A model generated the notes under the pieces. That model had not been told where the DNA came from and ran no database searches. It saw only the letters and a program-made list of their open reading frames with translations. From positions 7,202,891 through 7,266,890 of the forward strand of contig OY744461.1 in assembly GCA_963556145.1 (NCBI GenBank): a stretch of DNA of 64,000 bases, read 5' to 3'. The translations under genes and the position numbers were made by a program. Position 1 is the first letter of the stretch. Each line of letters starts with the position of its first letter. Below are positions 12,044-23,858 of the stretch, in pieces. This DNA is from Hygrocybe punicea (lineage: Eukaryota; Basidiomycota; Agaricomycetes; Agaricales; Hygrophoraceae).

Positions 12044-14124
12044 TTACCGTCGGGATGTGCGTGGAATAAATCTATATTCCGTACGCTCACTAGAACGATA
12101 ACTTCAGCAACAAAAACTTCAGATTACATCATGGAGCATGTTGAATGAAACAAGACCAACCTCTCTTGTGAAGCAGAGGATTCCCTGTAGTAAAGCATGT
12201 GAGAATATGAAGATGTTCAATCGAGTTGACACATACTTGTGTACCTCGCTGTCATCGTCACCGGATCCCGACTCCGAGTCTTCATTTATAGATCTACACA
12301 ATGGTATTTTGTGAACCAATGCGCTCACAACCGCAATGAACGCACCTTGGCAAATTGGAATGCGAGCGGTTTTGCGACAGCTTTGAACGTTGTGCTCAGC
12401 TTTGACATGTATCAAAAACTCACGTATCCTCGCCATCAGAGCTCACGACCCGTCGTCTTCTGGCGCTTTGCAAGATCGGAAACTCATAATCTGATTCCTC
12501 GTCGTCGGATAAGACGATGGGCCGAGTTCGTAAGACAGCGGAACCTGTACGAAGGCCACGTCCTTGCCTGCGTCCATGTTCGTGTTCATCCCCATCCTCA
12601 CTATCATTCCCGAGATCATCCGAGTCCACCTCCACGATTCGCGCGTGGGGTTCCGGACTATTTCCGTCCGAATCAGACAAGAAATCTACTGCTTCCCTCC
12701 CTGGAAAAAAATGTACGTGGTTGAAACCCGGAATGAGCCTGTCATCTTCATCGTCGATAAAACTGCTTTCATATCCCTCTTCCTCCTCGACATCATGTTG
12801 AAAATGTGGGGGATGAGGGAAATAAGGAAGCCAGGCTTGGAAAGGGTTGGGGTAAGGCATTTGAGCTTGATATGCGCCACCTTGGTATGCATCGCCCCAA
12901 TCATCCTCATGGTCACCTTCCAGGACCTCGTGGTCACCATCCATGTCCCCGTGCCCACCGTAGACTCGCCCACAAGCCGAGCAGACGCCATCCCATATCT
13001 CGTGAAAACAGTCCAGACACCGAAAAATCCCACCGTCCTCCACGTCATAGAGCCCTCGATCGTGTTCCACATCAACGTTCCCTAAATGGAATGTTCGTGG
13101 AAATATTTTCGACCACGGGTCGGTGGGAAATGGTTCATTCTTGTCCTCATTTACGGTCATATGTTGATCACCTTTGCGAACGGGGATAAGTGCCGTATTC
13201 GCACCTGGCAACAGGCCGCTCTTAGAAAGTCCAGATGCTATGCTCTTCACTCCCCACACCGCAACCGGAGGATCTTTAACGACCGCCCGGCAGTGCGGGC
13301 ACGTCTTCTGCCTCAAATGTACAGGTTGAACAGGACCTTCTGCTGGGATCACAGTGAACCACTGGACAAGACAGTTGTAGCATGCGAGGTGCCCGCAAGG
13401 CGCGAGGGCGTACGGCTTGAACATGAGATCCATACATATCTGACACGTCACTGATTGCTGCAGTTGTGTAAGGACGTCTTCATGCTTCTTGACCAGCTAC
13501 AAAAAAATTTATATTAAAAAATACGAGATACGTGAAATAGGGTAATTACCTGAGTTTTGGCCTCTAGTTGTTCGGTGAGTCGGATGATGGCGTCCGCAGG
13601 CGACTCGGAACTGGACGGTTGCGGTTCCGCCCGATATTCGGTGGCAGCTCTCGCTTTCCCTTTACGGTCCACAGACGCTTCCGCCGCCTGCGTAGTCTGA
13701 TCGAGTCAAGTCATGGGAAATTGTTGCTGACACTCACCAGGGTAGACGCAAGATCCGTCTCGACGCCCTCAACATTCCCGTGCAAGGGGCGCTGGTTCTC
13801 AGGCGAGTCATCATCGCCTATGGAGGGAACACCCTTCTCGAGAATAGATGCAAGTCGAGTGTGATACACGTGTGGCGGCGAACGAACGCTCTCCGAAACA
13901 GCCACGACGATAGCTGTTTTCCCCTTCCCCTGCCTCTTTCTTCTCCTCTTCTTGCCTTTGCCGCCAAGTTCAGGCTTGTCCCCATTCCCTTGCTTGATCC
14001 TTTTTGCGTCTTTGCCGAAGTCCTCTTCAGCATCGGAAAGCTTTCTCTTGTTGTTGTTCCGATTACTGAACGTGATTTGCGACGCGTTGCTTGGGCCTGG
14101 TGTTGCTTGACGCGTAGAGGGCAT
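12044..14124 (-). CDS. RING-finger protein (probable E3 ubiquitin ligase) with acidic tail
   Basis: Starts at 14124 (MPSTRQATPGPSNASQ) with a basic, nuclear-targeting-like region (KKRRRKRQGKGK). A predicted coiled coil (IIRLTEQLEAKTQ, LVKKHEDVLTQLQ) leads straight into a C3HC4 RING: CQICMD, CGHLACYNCLVQW, CPHC (about 13440-13270). A second cluster of paired cysteines, FRCLDCFHEIWDGVCSACG, follows around 13040-12970, and then a long Asp/Glu/His-rich tail. The main RING exon is about 12425-13490. Short further exons reaching a stop at 12044-12046 are plausible from splice signals but uncertain. The coiled coil plus RING suggests a dimeric E3 ligase; substrates are unknown. It is head-to-head with the transporter gene, 197 bp between ATGs. 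Confidence 0.8.
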
Positions 14125-14321
14125 TTTTGGAGAGAATTGACTCGCCTAACCAGTCAATGGGCTCTTATTGAGGTGAAGGGCGTTCCAGGAGATGATAGTT
14201 CAGAAGCAAAGAGAAACTTTGTTGAGTCAAACAGAAATTGTTGAGTGTGTGCATGTTAGGAGTTCACACGCCATGTGAATAAATAAATAAATCATATACT
14301 GAACGTCAACTGGTTCATCCA

Positions 14322-15848
14322 ATGCCCCCACCCGCGACCTCAGCGCGGTTACACACTCCTTTACTTCCTTTGTATAGATCTTCATTCATTAATGCAGAAT
14401 TGTCTTCTAACTTATGGCATCCAACGAAATCCACGGAAAAGGTTTACCACGAGCAGCGTGTCGAGCACAAGTCTAGGAAAGAAAACTCACGATATTTAAT
14501 TCACGCTCAGGCCATTCGGCTCTCAAGACAACCACAGGAAACCTCTCTTCCACGACAAACTTCTATGCGGAGCCGTCTTCGTGTCTCCTTTACACCCCAA
14601 CATGTACTACAATGCACCAACCCGGCCACAACGATCTCTCCTTCCAGGAATTTGTTTCTGGAGCCTTCTTCTTCTTCCCTGGCTGTTTCTCCATATACAC
14701 GTCCGCTACTGGTACCACAGTTCAACCTAGCCAATCTGATTGACTCACAATCATTCTGGCTCGCCTTGTATTTTTTCTTCAATCTCAGTCTTACTCTATA
14801 CAACAAGATGGTTCTCGTGCGATTCCCTTTTCCGTACACGCTGACGGCCTTACACGCTCTCTGTGGTTCTATCGGTGGCTATCTGTTACTCGACCGGAGC
14901 ATTTTTGTGTCGGCAAGTCTTAATCCGAGCGAAATTCTTGCATTGGTGGTCTTCAGCATTCTGTACGCCGTCAATATCATCGTCAGCAACGTCTCTCTGC
15001 AACTAGTCACGGTTCCGGTGGGTGAAGAATGTTGTGGCTGCAATAGTTTCTTGACGCGTTTTCCAGTTTCACCAAGTACTTCGAGCGGCGACACCAATAT
15101 TTACGATCTTTTTCACCGCATCCCTACTTGGAATCCCAAGCAGTCGAGCAAGGGTGACATCTCTTCTCCCCGTCATCGCTGGTGTCGGTCTCGCGTACGT
15201 TCAGCAGAAGCTGCGTGTAGTATTAGCTAATATACCGTTTAGAACCTTCGGCGACTATGACTTCACTCCCTGCGGATTTTTCCTCACGCTCCTTGGCACT
15301 ATTTTAGCCGCACTCAAGACTATACTTACTAATGTCCTGCAATCCCCTCACACTTCCTCCGATACCAAGTTCCGCCGGCTCCTTCCGCACCTCCGCCTGC
15401 GTCCACTAGACCTCCTGTTCCATATGTCCCCCCTCGCGTTCGTCCATTGTATGCTGTTCGCGCAGGTATCGGGCGAGCTCCGACGGGTACGGCACTACAC
15501 GGTGTGCGACATGACTCCGTTCGGTGCCGCTGGGTTGTTCGTCAACGGCGCCATTGCATTCGGGCTTAACGTAGTCAGCTTTACTGCGAACAAGAAAGCT
15601 GGTGCGCTGAGCATGACTGTTGCTGGTGCGTTGCTGCTTCATTCTTCTTTTTAAATATCACATGTTGACGTTCAATGTAACGGGTAGCGAATGTGAAGCA
15701 AGTGTTGACGATCTTGCTGGCGGTGTCGTTATTTAACCTGACGATAACATGGACCAATGGCCTTGGAATTATCCTCACGCTGTTGGGCGGTATCTGGTAC
15801 GCGATGGTCGAACATCAGGAGAAAGGAAGAACGGGTGGATCTCAGTGA
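14322..15848 (+). CDS. Triose-phosphate/nucleotide-sugar transporter family (TPT) membrane protein
   Basis: Multi-pass drug/metabolite-transporter-type carrier, expected in Golgi or ER membrane. Visible segments: FWLALYFFFNLSLTLYNK with the family's TLYNK motif, PFPYTLTALHALCGS, ILYAVNIIVSNVSL, VPFHQVLRAATPIFTIF (created by splicing out about 15018-15068), VIAGVGLATFGDYDF (after removing about 15197-15240), LTLLGTILAALKTILTN, GLNVVSFTANKKAGALSM, and the end ANVKQVLTILLA...GIILTLLGGIWYA before TGA at 15846-15848. The roughly 150-residue N-terminal stretch from 14322 is low-complexity, so a downstream ATG (for example near 14565) may be the true start. Substrate cannot be told from sequence; GDP-mannose or other sugar nucleotides are possible. 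Confidence 0.83.
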
Positions 15849-15951
15849 ATCATGTACATCGACCTGCCTGGATTTCTGCAATGTATTTCCGTTTCTCCTT
15901 CTAACGCACAACCTTCTAACACGCAACATATTTACTATTACAAACTCGTTT

Positions 15952-16340
15952 TTATAAAACCTCTTTATTTGTAAGTAATTTTCTAACCACTTTTTGGATT
16001 ATACCTCCAGTTGCCCAGAACACCGCTAACCAATTTAGATCGTGGTGAATGGGACCTTTTAGATAGCAATACATAGAGGCTTGTGGAAGTTGTTTATGAT
16101 GGGTTATAAATAATGATCCTTGTTCTAGGAATCCAACTCTAATAATGCTCCATTTACAGTAATTGCTGCACAAAGGATCGAAAGTCTCCTCTAACGACGA
16201 GGAACTGTAACTTGTCCCATCTGGGAAGTTTTCAGTCCATCCAAGTGGCAATTGGGAAGAAATGAACCAGCTGGGCGGTATATGACGCTTCTCAACCTCC
16301 GAGTCTTCGATATCCTGAAGCTGGTGGTCTTGAGATCCAC
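15952..16340 (-). pseudogene. Fragment of a WW-like basidiomycete protein
   Basis: Read on the minus strand, the frame gives LQDIEDSEVEKRHIPPSW followed by QLPLGWTENFPDGTSY. The pattern LPxGWTExxxDGTxY resembles the WW-like module found in a family of uncharacterised Agaricomycete proteins that often have C-terminal membrane segments. The frame continues to a short hydrophobic stretch and stops at 15952. There is no start codon in context and no further domain, so I call it a fragment. It could be one exon of an unrecognised gene. Confidence 0.4.
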
Positions 16341-16595
16341 GTAGCTATAATGCAATCTCGCAACCTTGGGAAACTTGTGCGCCTGCCAGTGACGGACCCG
16401 TTAATAAGCTTAGATACGGCGGTTTTTAGGCATTTCCTGTCGTGTAGAATTTCTAGTGTTCGCTGTCCATGTCTGAGACATTAATATTCTGAGCTGTTCA
16501 CTAGCTACTGTTGAAGTCGTTATTCGGGCTGTAGTAATAAAGATTAATAGTTGGATATGCCACCTGGGAGAGAATGTATGTGCCAGATCGAAAGT

Positions 16596-17168
16596 TCAGC
16601 CTTCCGCTAGCGCAACCACCTCTCCTTCAAACCTTTCCACAACTCCCCAGCCCCGCTGATTATCCACTACTGCTGAACTGCGTTCCAATGCTTCATCTTC
16701 TAGATCTTCGTCGTCGCTCACATCAGCCCATTCGGGTTCACAACTGAGAGCCTCTAGCTGCTCATCAATATACCTAGAGGATCCTTGGGCAATACTCCAT
16801 TCGCCGTGTTTGTAGTAGAGCTCTAGATATACATGCCCTCTGGCGTTGAAGGGTTTCGTGGATACTTCTGGTCCTTCGATGACGGCTACCAGTCCGTGGC
16901 CGACTTGATCTCGGATCCTTCGTGAACCTAGTAGCATTTAACATTTGTAGGCTGTCCTGGTATCCGTTGTATGCTCACCCATATCGAGAAGTGACTCCAG
17001 CAAATCATCTTCAGAAACTGTCGATAAAGCGACGTCCTTAGCGGGCCCACTGGCAATATTGGGCTCAATATATTCGTCCATGAATGAGATCAGGCCACTG
17101 AGAAGCGTTGGGAATGTGGTAGTGCCGTACTCTCCATGCTTGTAGTATACTGTGACGAAAGTGAACAT
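16596..17168 (-). CDS. Unknown small protein with two YYKHGE modules
   Basis: Two exons: start ATG at 17168 (MFTFVTVYYKHGEYG) to about 16979, then a short intron (GTGAGC ... ACTAG), then about 16927 to the stop at 16596. The second exon repeats the signature as VYLELYYKHGEWS, so the protein appears to be built of two related modules of about 60-80 residues. It has an acidic C-terminal region (DVSDDEDLEDEALE). No known domain recognised. The first module begins abruptly at the start codon compared with the second (which has a preceding GPEVSTKPFNARG stretch), so an upstream exon may be missing or lost. Confidence 0.5.
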
Positions 17169-17540
17169 TTGAAGACTCGGACAGGAGGCTCAGCTCTTAA
17201 TTATAGGAGCTTGTTTGTTTGCTTGAACCAGCCACTTGCGGAATCCGGAACGTTTCTCGGTATAGTATATAATCTGTTACTATGTTTTCTCTACCGCTTT
17301 GCGACAAACCTCGAGACAATATATCACATCAACCAGAGGTGGCAATAACAATGAATCGACGAACGAGCAAGACACACTGTTGAGGATGGTTGAGCCAACA
17401 ATTCATTCCGCGACACTCTCATAATATCGGGGGCAGATCATGTTTGGCAACGCCGAGACGTTCGCGTTGATTTGTCTTTTTTTTCCTGACCTTTTCCCGT
17501 AGTTTGGGATTCATCCAAGTTGTTCGAGCTAATCCATACA
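17169..17540. other. Intergenic, nothing recognised
   Basis: Short gene-free stretch between the unknown YYKHGE protein and the foldback element. No credible exon or repeat seen. Confidence 0.5.
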
Positions 17541-17892
17541 TTACATCACATGACTTTGTGTGACAAGCAGTAAATTGACAGTAGACCATAAAAAGAAATC
17601 TGTTGCAAAAAAAGATTCAGAGAGCATTGTCAAATGGATTAGTGTATTTAGAATCATGATTTTCTGTCAGGTGAAGGAGGAGATAGGTTTTTGGTCAGAT
17701 GTGACACTTGCGTTACATTGAAAACCAAAAACAAAACTCCTCCTTCACCTGACAGAAAATCATGATTCTAAATCCACCAATCCATTTTACAGTGCTCTCT
17801 GAATCTTTTTTTTGCAACAGCTTTCTTTTTATGGTCTTGAACAATTATCTACTGTCAATTTACTGCTTGTCACACAAAGTCATGTGATGTAA
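17541..17892. repeat. Foldback / MITE-like inverted repeat (~165-bp arms)
   Basis: The left arm starts TTACATCACATGACTTTGTG and the right arm ends with its reverse complement at 17892. Pairing continues through GACAAGCAGTAAATTGACAG and GATTCAGAGAGCA to TGACAGAAAATCATGATTC. The right arm carries an extra segment of about 11-12 bp. A loop of about 45 bp separates the arms. No ORF. A target duplication is not obvious. The element ends 106 bp before the DBP4 start codon. Confidence 0.85.
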
Positions 17893-17998
17893 CTGTGTAT
17901 ACAGTAGGTAATTTTTTAACACTTCGGCAACTTGAATCAGCTTATCGTCCGATTCGTCTCTGAAGCCAAAGGAATTGCCCAACACATTGACACTATCT

Positions 17999-19950
17999 AT
18001 GGATGAGGATACACCCGAGCCAGTCCCCCAGAATGCTTCGTCCAAGACTAGGCCCAGAAAGACAAAAAAATCCCATAAATATCTCGTGAAACCGGCAAAG
18101 GCGAAACGTATGACGGAGAAGCAAAAAGTCGAATCACTCGAGAGAGAGGCCTCAGAATATGTGAGCAAGGACCTGTCGCCTTCGAATATACATCCTCTTC
18201 ATATCGTGTAGGTCGCTCCGGAGGGGTTGAAGTCATTCTCCGATCTGCCAATATCAGAATACACCAAGCGAGGTAAAAACTTCGAGTGCGAATATATATA
18301 TACGATCAATCACATTATTCTCGAATGCACAGGCCTCAGAAAGTCTTTCTTTCTCGACATGACCGATATTCAGGCAAAAAGTCTACCCGTCTCTCTAAAG
18401 GGCAAGGACGTTCTCGGGTCAGCACAGACAGGCAGCGGCAAAACATTAGCTTTTCTCATACCCGTTCTTGAGATTCTTCACCGGCGGAAATGGGGTCCTC
18501 AAGATGGGCTCGGAGCATTGGTCATTTCTCCTACTCGCGAACTCGTGCGCGTTCCCATATTTTTTCAACGTTTCTCAGTACGCGGCGCCGACAGTACCGC
18601 TAGTCTGTTCAGATATTTGAAGTCCTACGCGCTATAGGTTGCTACCACTCATTCTCTGCGGGGTTGGTGATAGGTGGCAAGAACCTAAAAGACGAACGAG
18701 ACCGCTTGTCGCGGACGAACATCCTTGTTGCGACCCCCGGACGGTTACTACAACACATGGACCAAACCGTTGGGTTCGAAGCGGACAATCTTCAAGTTCT
18801 TGGTTCGTTTCTTTGTCACCTAAACACGTTATTGACATTTACTACATTAATAAACCTTCTCGCAGTGCTCGACGAAGCCGATCGAATACTTGACATGGGT
18901 TTCTCCCGCACTCTGTCAGCTCTCCTCTCCCATCTCCCTAAATCCCGCCAAACCCTACTCTTTTCAGCAACTCAGACCAGATCCGTGGGTGACTTGGCAC
19001 GTCTGAGTCTCAAAGATCCCGTCGCCGTGGGAATGCATGAGTCCGAGCCCATGGGCGCAACACCCAAGAGTCTCGAGCAGCACTATGTCATCTGCGAGCT
19101 AGATAAGAAACTCGACATCCTCTGGAGCTTCATCAAGACGCACCTGCAATCAAAAGTCCTCGTGTTCATGTCCAGTTGCAAGCAAGTACGCTTTGCATTT
19201 GAGACATTCTGCAAGATGCACCCTGGCGTCCCGCTAATGCACTTGCACGGGAAACAGAAACAGACCACGAGGCTCACGGTGTATACGAAATTCACGACGT
19301 CCTCACATGCGGTTCTTTTCGCGACAGACATCGCTGCTCGCGGCCTAGATTTTCCTTCCGTCGACTGGGTGCTGCAACTGGACGCCCCAGAGGATGCAGA
19401 GACGTATATTCATCGTGTGGGACGCACAGCTCGGTACGAGAGCGCGGGAAAGGGACTTTTGTTCTTGGTACCTAGTGAAGAGGAAGGAATGAAGGCTGCC
19501 CTGAAAACAAAGGATATTGTCGTTCAAAAGATCAAGGTCAAATCCAGCAAAACCCAGAGCATCCAGAACCAGCTACAGAAGTTAGCATTTCAGGAACCTG
19601 AGATAAAATATCTTGCGCAAAGAGTAGGGATTGATTGTAATCACCGTTGATCTGCACGAACGGGCTGATGGTTTTCTTTTTCTTTTTCCACCACGGTAGG
19701 CTTTCGTGTCATATATGCGATCGGTATATTTGCAAAAGAACAAGACGGTTTTCAAGCTTGCTGAACTTCCTGCTGAGCGTTTCGCCGAGTCTCTCGGGTT
19801 GCCCGGGGCCCCGAAGATAAAGTTCTTGAACAAGGAGGTTGCGAAGGCCAAGAAAAATGCATCGAGGAGTGTGGCTGATGCAGATTCTGATGAGGGGGAC
19901 ATGTTAGACGTTAACAGTAACAAGATCGATGTGGCTACAGAAAGCGAACC

Positions 19951-19986
<36 letters not shown>

Positions 19987-20866
19987 AGCCGAAGGGGGAG
20001 ATCAAGGTCACACTTCCAGCCAAGAACAAGAGGCTTCCGTAAATGCAAACAGCGCAACCTCTATCATTTCAAAGCCAAGGGTTCATTAATTTCTACTGTT
20101 TTAAAATTAGGTTGGCTGATCGTGTCTGACAGGCGGGCGTCCGGACGAAATATGACCGGATGTTTGAGCGAAAAAATCAGAACATCCTCTCAGCGCATTA
20201 CAAGAAGCTCGTTGACCACTCCGCAGGTAGCGACGTAGACGCAGAAGAGTTCATCACTCTCAAACGAGCGGACCATGATTTGCCTGACGCCGAGCCGACT
20301 TTCCGCAAAACCCACACTGAAAATTTGTCAAAGCGGAAGCTCAAGTTGGGCAAGGCGAAGCGCGCGGTGGCGAAGTATAGCGGGCTCGCGCGAAAGGTCG
20401 TCTTCGATGAGGAGGGGAACCCGCATGAAATGTATGAGATGGCGGATGCGGACGAGTTTTTCAAAGATGGCATGGAGGGAGCGAGGGAGGCTGGAAAGAA
20501 GTTTGTTGAAGGTGAGAGAGGGAAGATGAGTGAGAGAGATATTATCGATAAGGAGGAGGCAAAGGAGAAGAAGAGGGAGAGGAAGAGGAAGAGGAAGGAG
20601 AGAGAGAAGGGGGTACGTTATTATTTTTTCTAATGTTGTCAGCGTAGGTGGATTGACCACTGGAGTTTCAGATACCGGATGAAGATGCGACTCTTGGTCC
20701 GACGATAGCATCGTTGTCTGATGATGATTGTTACCTTTCGCCTGATGACGAAACGGATGCGGCTCCACCGCCACCGCCCAAGCGGAGTAAAAAAGTTGCT
20801 AGCGAGCCAACGAGATTAGAAGACGAGGAGCAATTGGCATTACAACTTTTACGGGCTCACCGTTGA
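17999..20866 (+). CDS. DBP4: DEAD-box RNA helicase DBP4/HCA4 (DDX10) for 18S rRNA processing
   Basis: Nucleolar ATP-dependent RNA helicase of the small-subunit processome. In order: basic N terminus ([11 protein letters not shown] ... [11 protein letters not shown]), Q-motif region ([18 protein letters not shown]-like [10 protein letters not shown]), Walker [91 protein letters not shown]4-type C-terminal extension follows: [12 protein letters not shown], a run of 11 Asp (about 19955-19985), [12 protein letters not shown], a Lys/Arg/Glu-rich coiled region, and the end LQLLRAHR. Six or more short introns. Start chosen at ATG 17999. Well-conserved and apparently intact. Confidence 0.95.
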
Positions 20867-21062
20867 ACGTTGATCTATCATACCAATTCATATAATACTA
20901 CGACTCTCTCAAATTCACGGCCAAGTACTGAGCCGCTTTTTGCACAATGTTACATTGACCCAACTGGAGATCCCTGTCAAGACGGTAGGACGCACTAGTC
21001 ATAAAGGAGAGGAAACGATGGCAAAAGATGACAGATTTATACACTAGGGGGAAGAGCCTAAG

Positions 21063-22456
21063 TCACTTCGGCGAGGTCGAAAGTGTGGCAGAATCGGAAG
21101 TTACGAGTGCTAACTCGGGGAACCGGATGGATTCCTTCCTGTACGAAGATGAGTCGGACTTTGTGGTAATGATAGATATGGGTAGGCCGGGGGGATCGGG
21201 TACTCGATAAGGATTCCCAGTCAGGAATAGGATACCGTCACGAAAGTCCGCTGGTAACTTTTTCAAGGAATCTGCAAAATCATGTCGACGGGAGTACCAT
21301 AAATTGCATGTAGCAAGAAGAGGAGGCAGGGTAGAAAACAGGGACAATATCTGAGCGAGACAGAGCCTTTCTCAGCTATGACAATAGTCATGGTGATCCC
21401 GGATGCATACTTGGCCATAGGACAGTTTACCCTTCTCCCACACAAGTCCCCTGACTATGCCCAAGATCCAATTCCAGTGTAGACAGACGATCACGGCAAA
21501 AGACATCCAGGGATGGGCTTCCGTAACAACATCCCTTCGAAGCAAAAATATCAGCCTCTTGTGTGAGAAGCGTACAAAGAACAAATACCACACTGTAACC
21601 GGCAATTGCCCAGTGAGGAATAAGTAACGAAGCCGGCCGCCTTGTTGCCGTTTCCTCTCACAGAAGCTCTCACAAACAGCGCGAAAATGTGCTACAACGT
21701 AGACGCCCCAGAACCACAGAAGGACTGCCGCCACAGTCTTGAGTCCGCCCGCCTCTGTCAAGTCATTCCACGTGTCGTGATTGACGACTGAGAATGTCCC
21801 AAGACAGAAAGACATCCAGAATTTGAGCCAGGGTACGAAGGTCACCCCGTTGCACAAGTGACTGTCGAAAGCGCTGCTCGAGAATGAAAGCGTGATAACT
21901 AGGATGATCCAAAGAATTAGGAGGACGAACGCAAGGCCACAAATGGTGTATTTTGTAACCTTGGCGTCCAATCTCTTGAAGAGTGCATTCGAGAACCCAA
22001 AAAGTTCTCGAGCCGCAGAATAGGTCACATATACACTGACGGGTGATGCGGTTAACATGACGACGAAGTGAGCATCAAATAGGGACAAATTTCCCGATCC
22101 TATGCTGGCAATGGCAGCAATGCAGACTGGGATGACTTGTGAGAAAAGCATGAGCAGCGAGGTGTAGACGTCAAGCTGTCGAGCAGACCAAGCGAGGAGG
22201 ATCGCTACAGCAATAGAAGAATGGTGGAGCAACGAGGAAGCACCATTTAGGCGGGAATATACGACTTACGGGTTAAAATGTTGATGGTAATATCTGATGA
22301 CGAGCTCCGCATCAGTTGTGCGCATGCGGGTATGAAGCAGAGCTAACTTGCCATGCCCACAGCAACTCCTCCGACGTCGGGATTCACGCTGGCACCTTTA
22401 GAATAAAGCTGGGCCTCGAAACAAGCTTGGACTGTGACTGCGGCATTCCCCTTCAT
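21063..22456 (-). CDS. Multi-TM membrane protein of unknown function, copy 1
   Basis: Exon 1 starts at 22456 (MKGNAAVTVQACFEAQLYS ... DVGGVAVG). A short exon (ELVIRYYHQHFN) precedes the main exon (about 22232-21430), which holds several hydrophobic segments: LLMLFSQVIPVCIAAIAS, GLAFVLLILWIILVITL, VAAVLLWFWGVYVVAHF, LPVTVWYLFFV. A C-terminal exon (21347-21063) includes SLFSTLPPLLATCNLWYS and ends LSTSPK. Shared motifs with copy 2 are GSGNLSLFDA and VVxLTASPVSVYVTYSAAR. I do not recognise a named family; the layout is that of an Agaricomycete-restricted integral membrane protein. It is one of a direct pair about 5.3 kb apart. Confidence 0.68.
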
Positions 22457-22681
22457 GATAGCAAGCACATATATGGGTCGATATCTTTCTCGGGTTTGGA
22501 GTACTGGTGTTTGTAATAACGGGCGAGTTGAACTGAGTACGCCAAGCGTGAGTCAGTTCCGAGTCAAATATTTTAGCTAATCGAAGGCAAGAGAAATGAA
22601 AAACGACCTAGCTATTTTATTATTTTCACAATAACTCGGACCTAGAGCCGGGCTCGGAAGCTGGGCTTCCCAATCTGGACT

Positions 22682-23858
22682 ATGGCCGGTGCGCCGAGTG
22701 CGGCCCTGCCGAAGCACACTGGAATGGTCATGAACACAGACGTGAAGATTGACCTTTTTACTCCTCAGGCCTCAGTTCTTGTTGGTGTGATTGGAGGAAG
22801 TGGACTTTATCATCTAGACAATCTCACATTCGCGTGAGTGCAGTTTTTTTGTTACCCAGAGTTCATGATAAACGTATGTTTTTCCAACTAGTAAACATGT
22901 GAACCTGGGCCAGACACGGCAAGTTCAACCCCGAATAATCGAAAGCTCTGAACTGCATTTGAATCAATGACTACATAGCCCTGGCGATTCCCTAGTTCTC
23001 CAATCACGATATCGTAAGGACACACCATCACCCCCTCGCCAACATCGCCGCACTCAAGTCCATTGGCGTCCACGCCATCATCTCGCCTTCTCCGCCGTTG
23101 GTTCCTTACGTGAAGAAATCTCCCCCGGCTCCTTCGTCCTCCCGACCCAGATCATCGACCGCACCAAAGGAATCGACCGGCGAAGGCTTGAGCGTGGTCG
23201 CACATGCTGCGTTTGGCGATCCGTTCAGCGTGAAGCTCGTGGAATGGCTGGAGGGAAGAGTGCAAAGAGCCTTGGAGGCGGAGGGTACGGGTGTCCAGCG
23301 GGAAATGCATTGTTTGTATGGAGGGACCGCAGTTCTCGACTCGAGCGGAGAGCATCATGTACAGGCAGTGGGGCGGCGATATGAGTGTCTAGGGAAGCCG
23401 AGATTAGGTGCGTTTCCGTCACGTCGTTTAAGGTGACTTGCGCTCGAACAATTTTGTTGACTTGAAGGCAATGCAGTTGTGCCCTCATCGCTACTGCCAC
23501 GGACTACGACTCCTGGCGCCCTCAATCCGAAGTCGTCACCGCTGCGGATGTTTTCAAGACTCTCAAAGCCAATGCAGAGACATCTCGCTTTGTCACGGCT
23601 GCGCTCCTCGAGGATTTGGTTGCTGCTGTCAGCAACAAAGGTGTGGAAGCTGTCGCGGACGTACTATCGGCGGATGTTGGCTCTATGAAGTTTTCTATTA
23701 TGCCTCGCTCGGACAGGCAAAACGTACAGGACAGGAAAAACTTGCATTTATTTTGCCCGAATATTTTTGGGAAGAGGGATCTTGATTTTTTGCCAATTGC
23801 GCTTCGGGTTCGGCGGCAACGTGCACATGGAGAGAATTTGAACATTCACGTTCCATAA
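22682..23858 (+). pseudogene. Decayed S-methyl-5'-thioadenosine phosphorylase gene
   Basis: The functional enzyme cleaves methylthioadenosine in methionine salvage. Exon 1 (ATG 22682) is clean: VLVGVIGGSGLYHLDNL is the family's phosphate-binding start. Downstream the family blocks lie in different frames: PSSPITIS is followed by an in-frame TAA (23015-23017). The segment equivalent to IAFLARHGPGHTI is reduced to [21 protein letters not shown] and [12 protein letters not shown] are out of frame with one another. The substrate block [11 protein letters not shown](I)MYRQWGG runs into TAG after MSV. The last block ALIATATDYDSW ... VVTAADVFKTL is open again. Several independent lesions argue for a pseudogene rather than one base-call error. 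Confidence 0.72.

Noticed and set aside
12517..13085. Plus-strand frames opposite the RING gene
   Set aside because: Complement of the acidic/His-rich tail of the minus-strand RING protein. No independent evidence.
17973..17998. TTG-initiated extension of DBP4 (PNTLTLS)
   Set aside because: It uses a non-ATG codon; the ATG at 17999 gives a normal DBP4 N terminus.
19950..19990. GAC trinucleotide run in DBP4 as a pathological repeat expansion
   Set aside because: An Asp-rich linker at this place is normal for the family; it is just a simple repeat encoding it.
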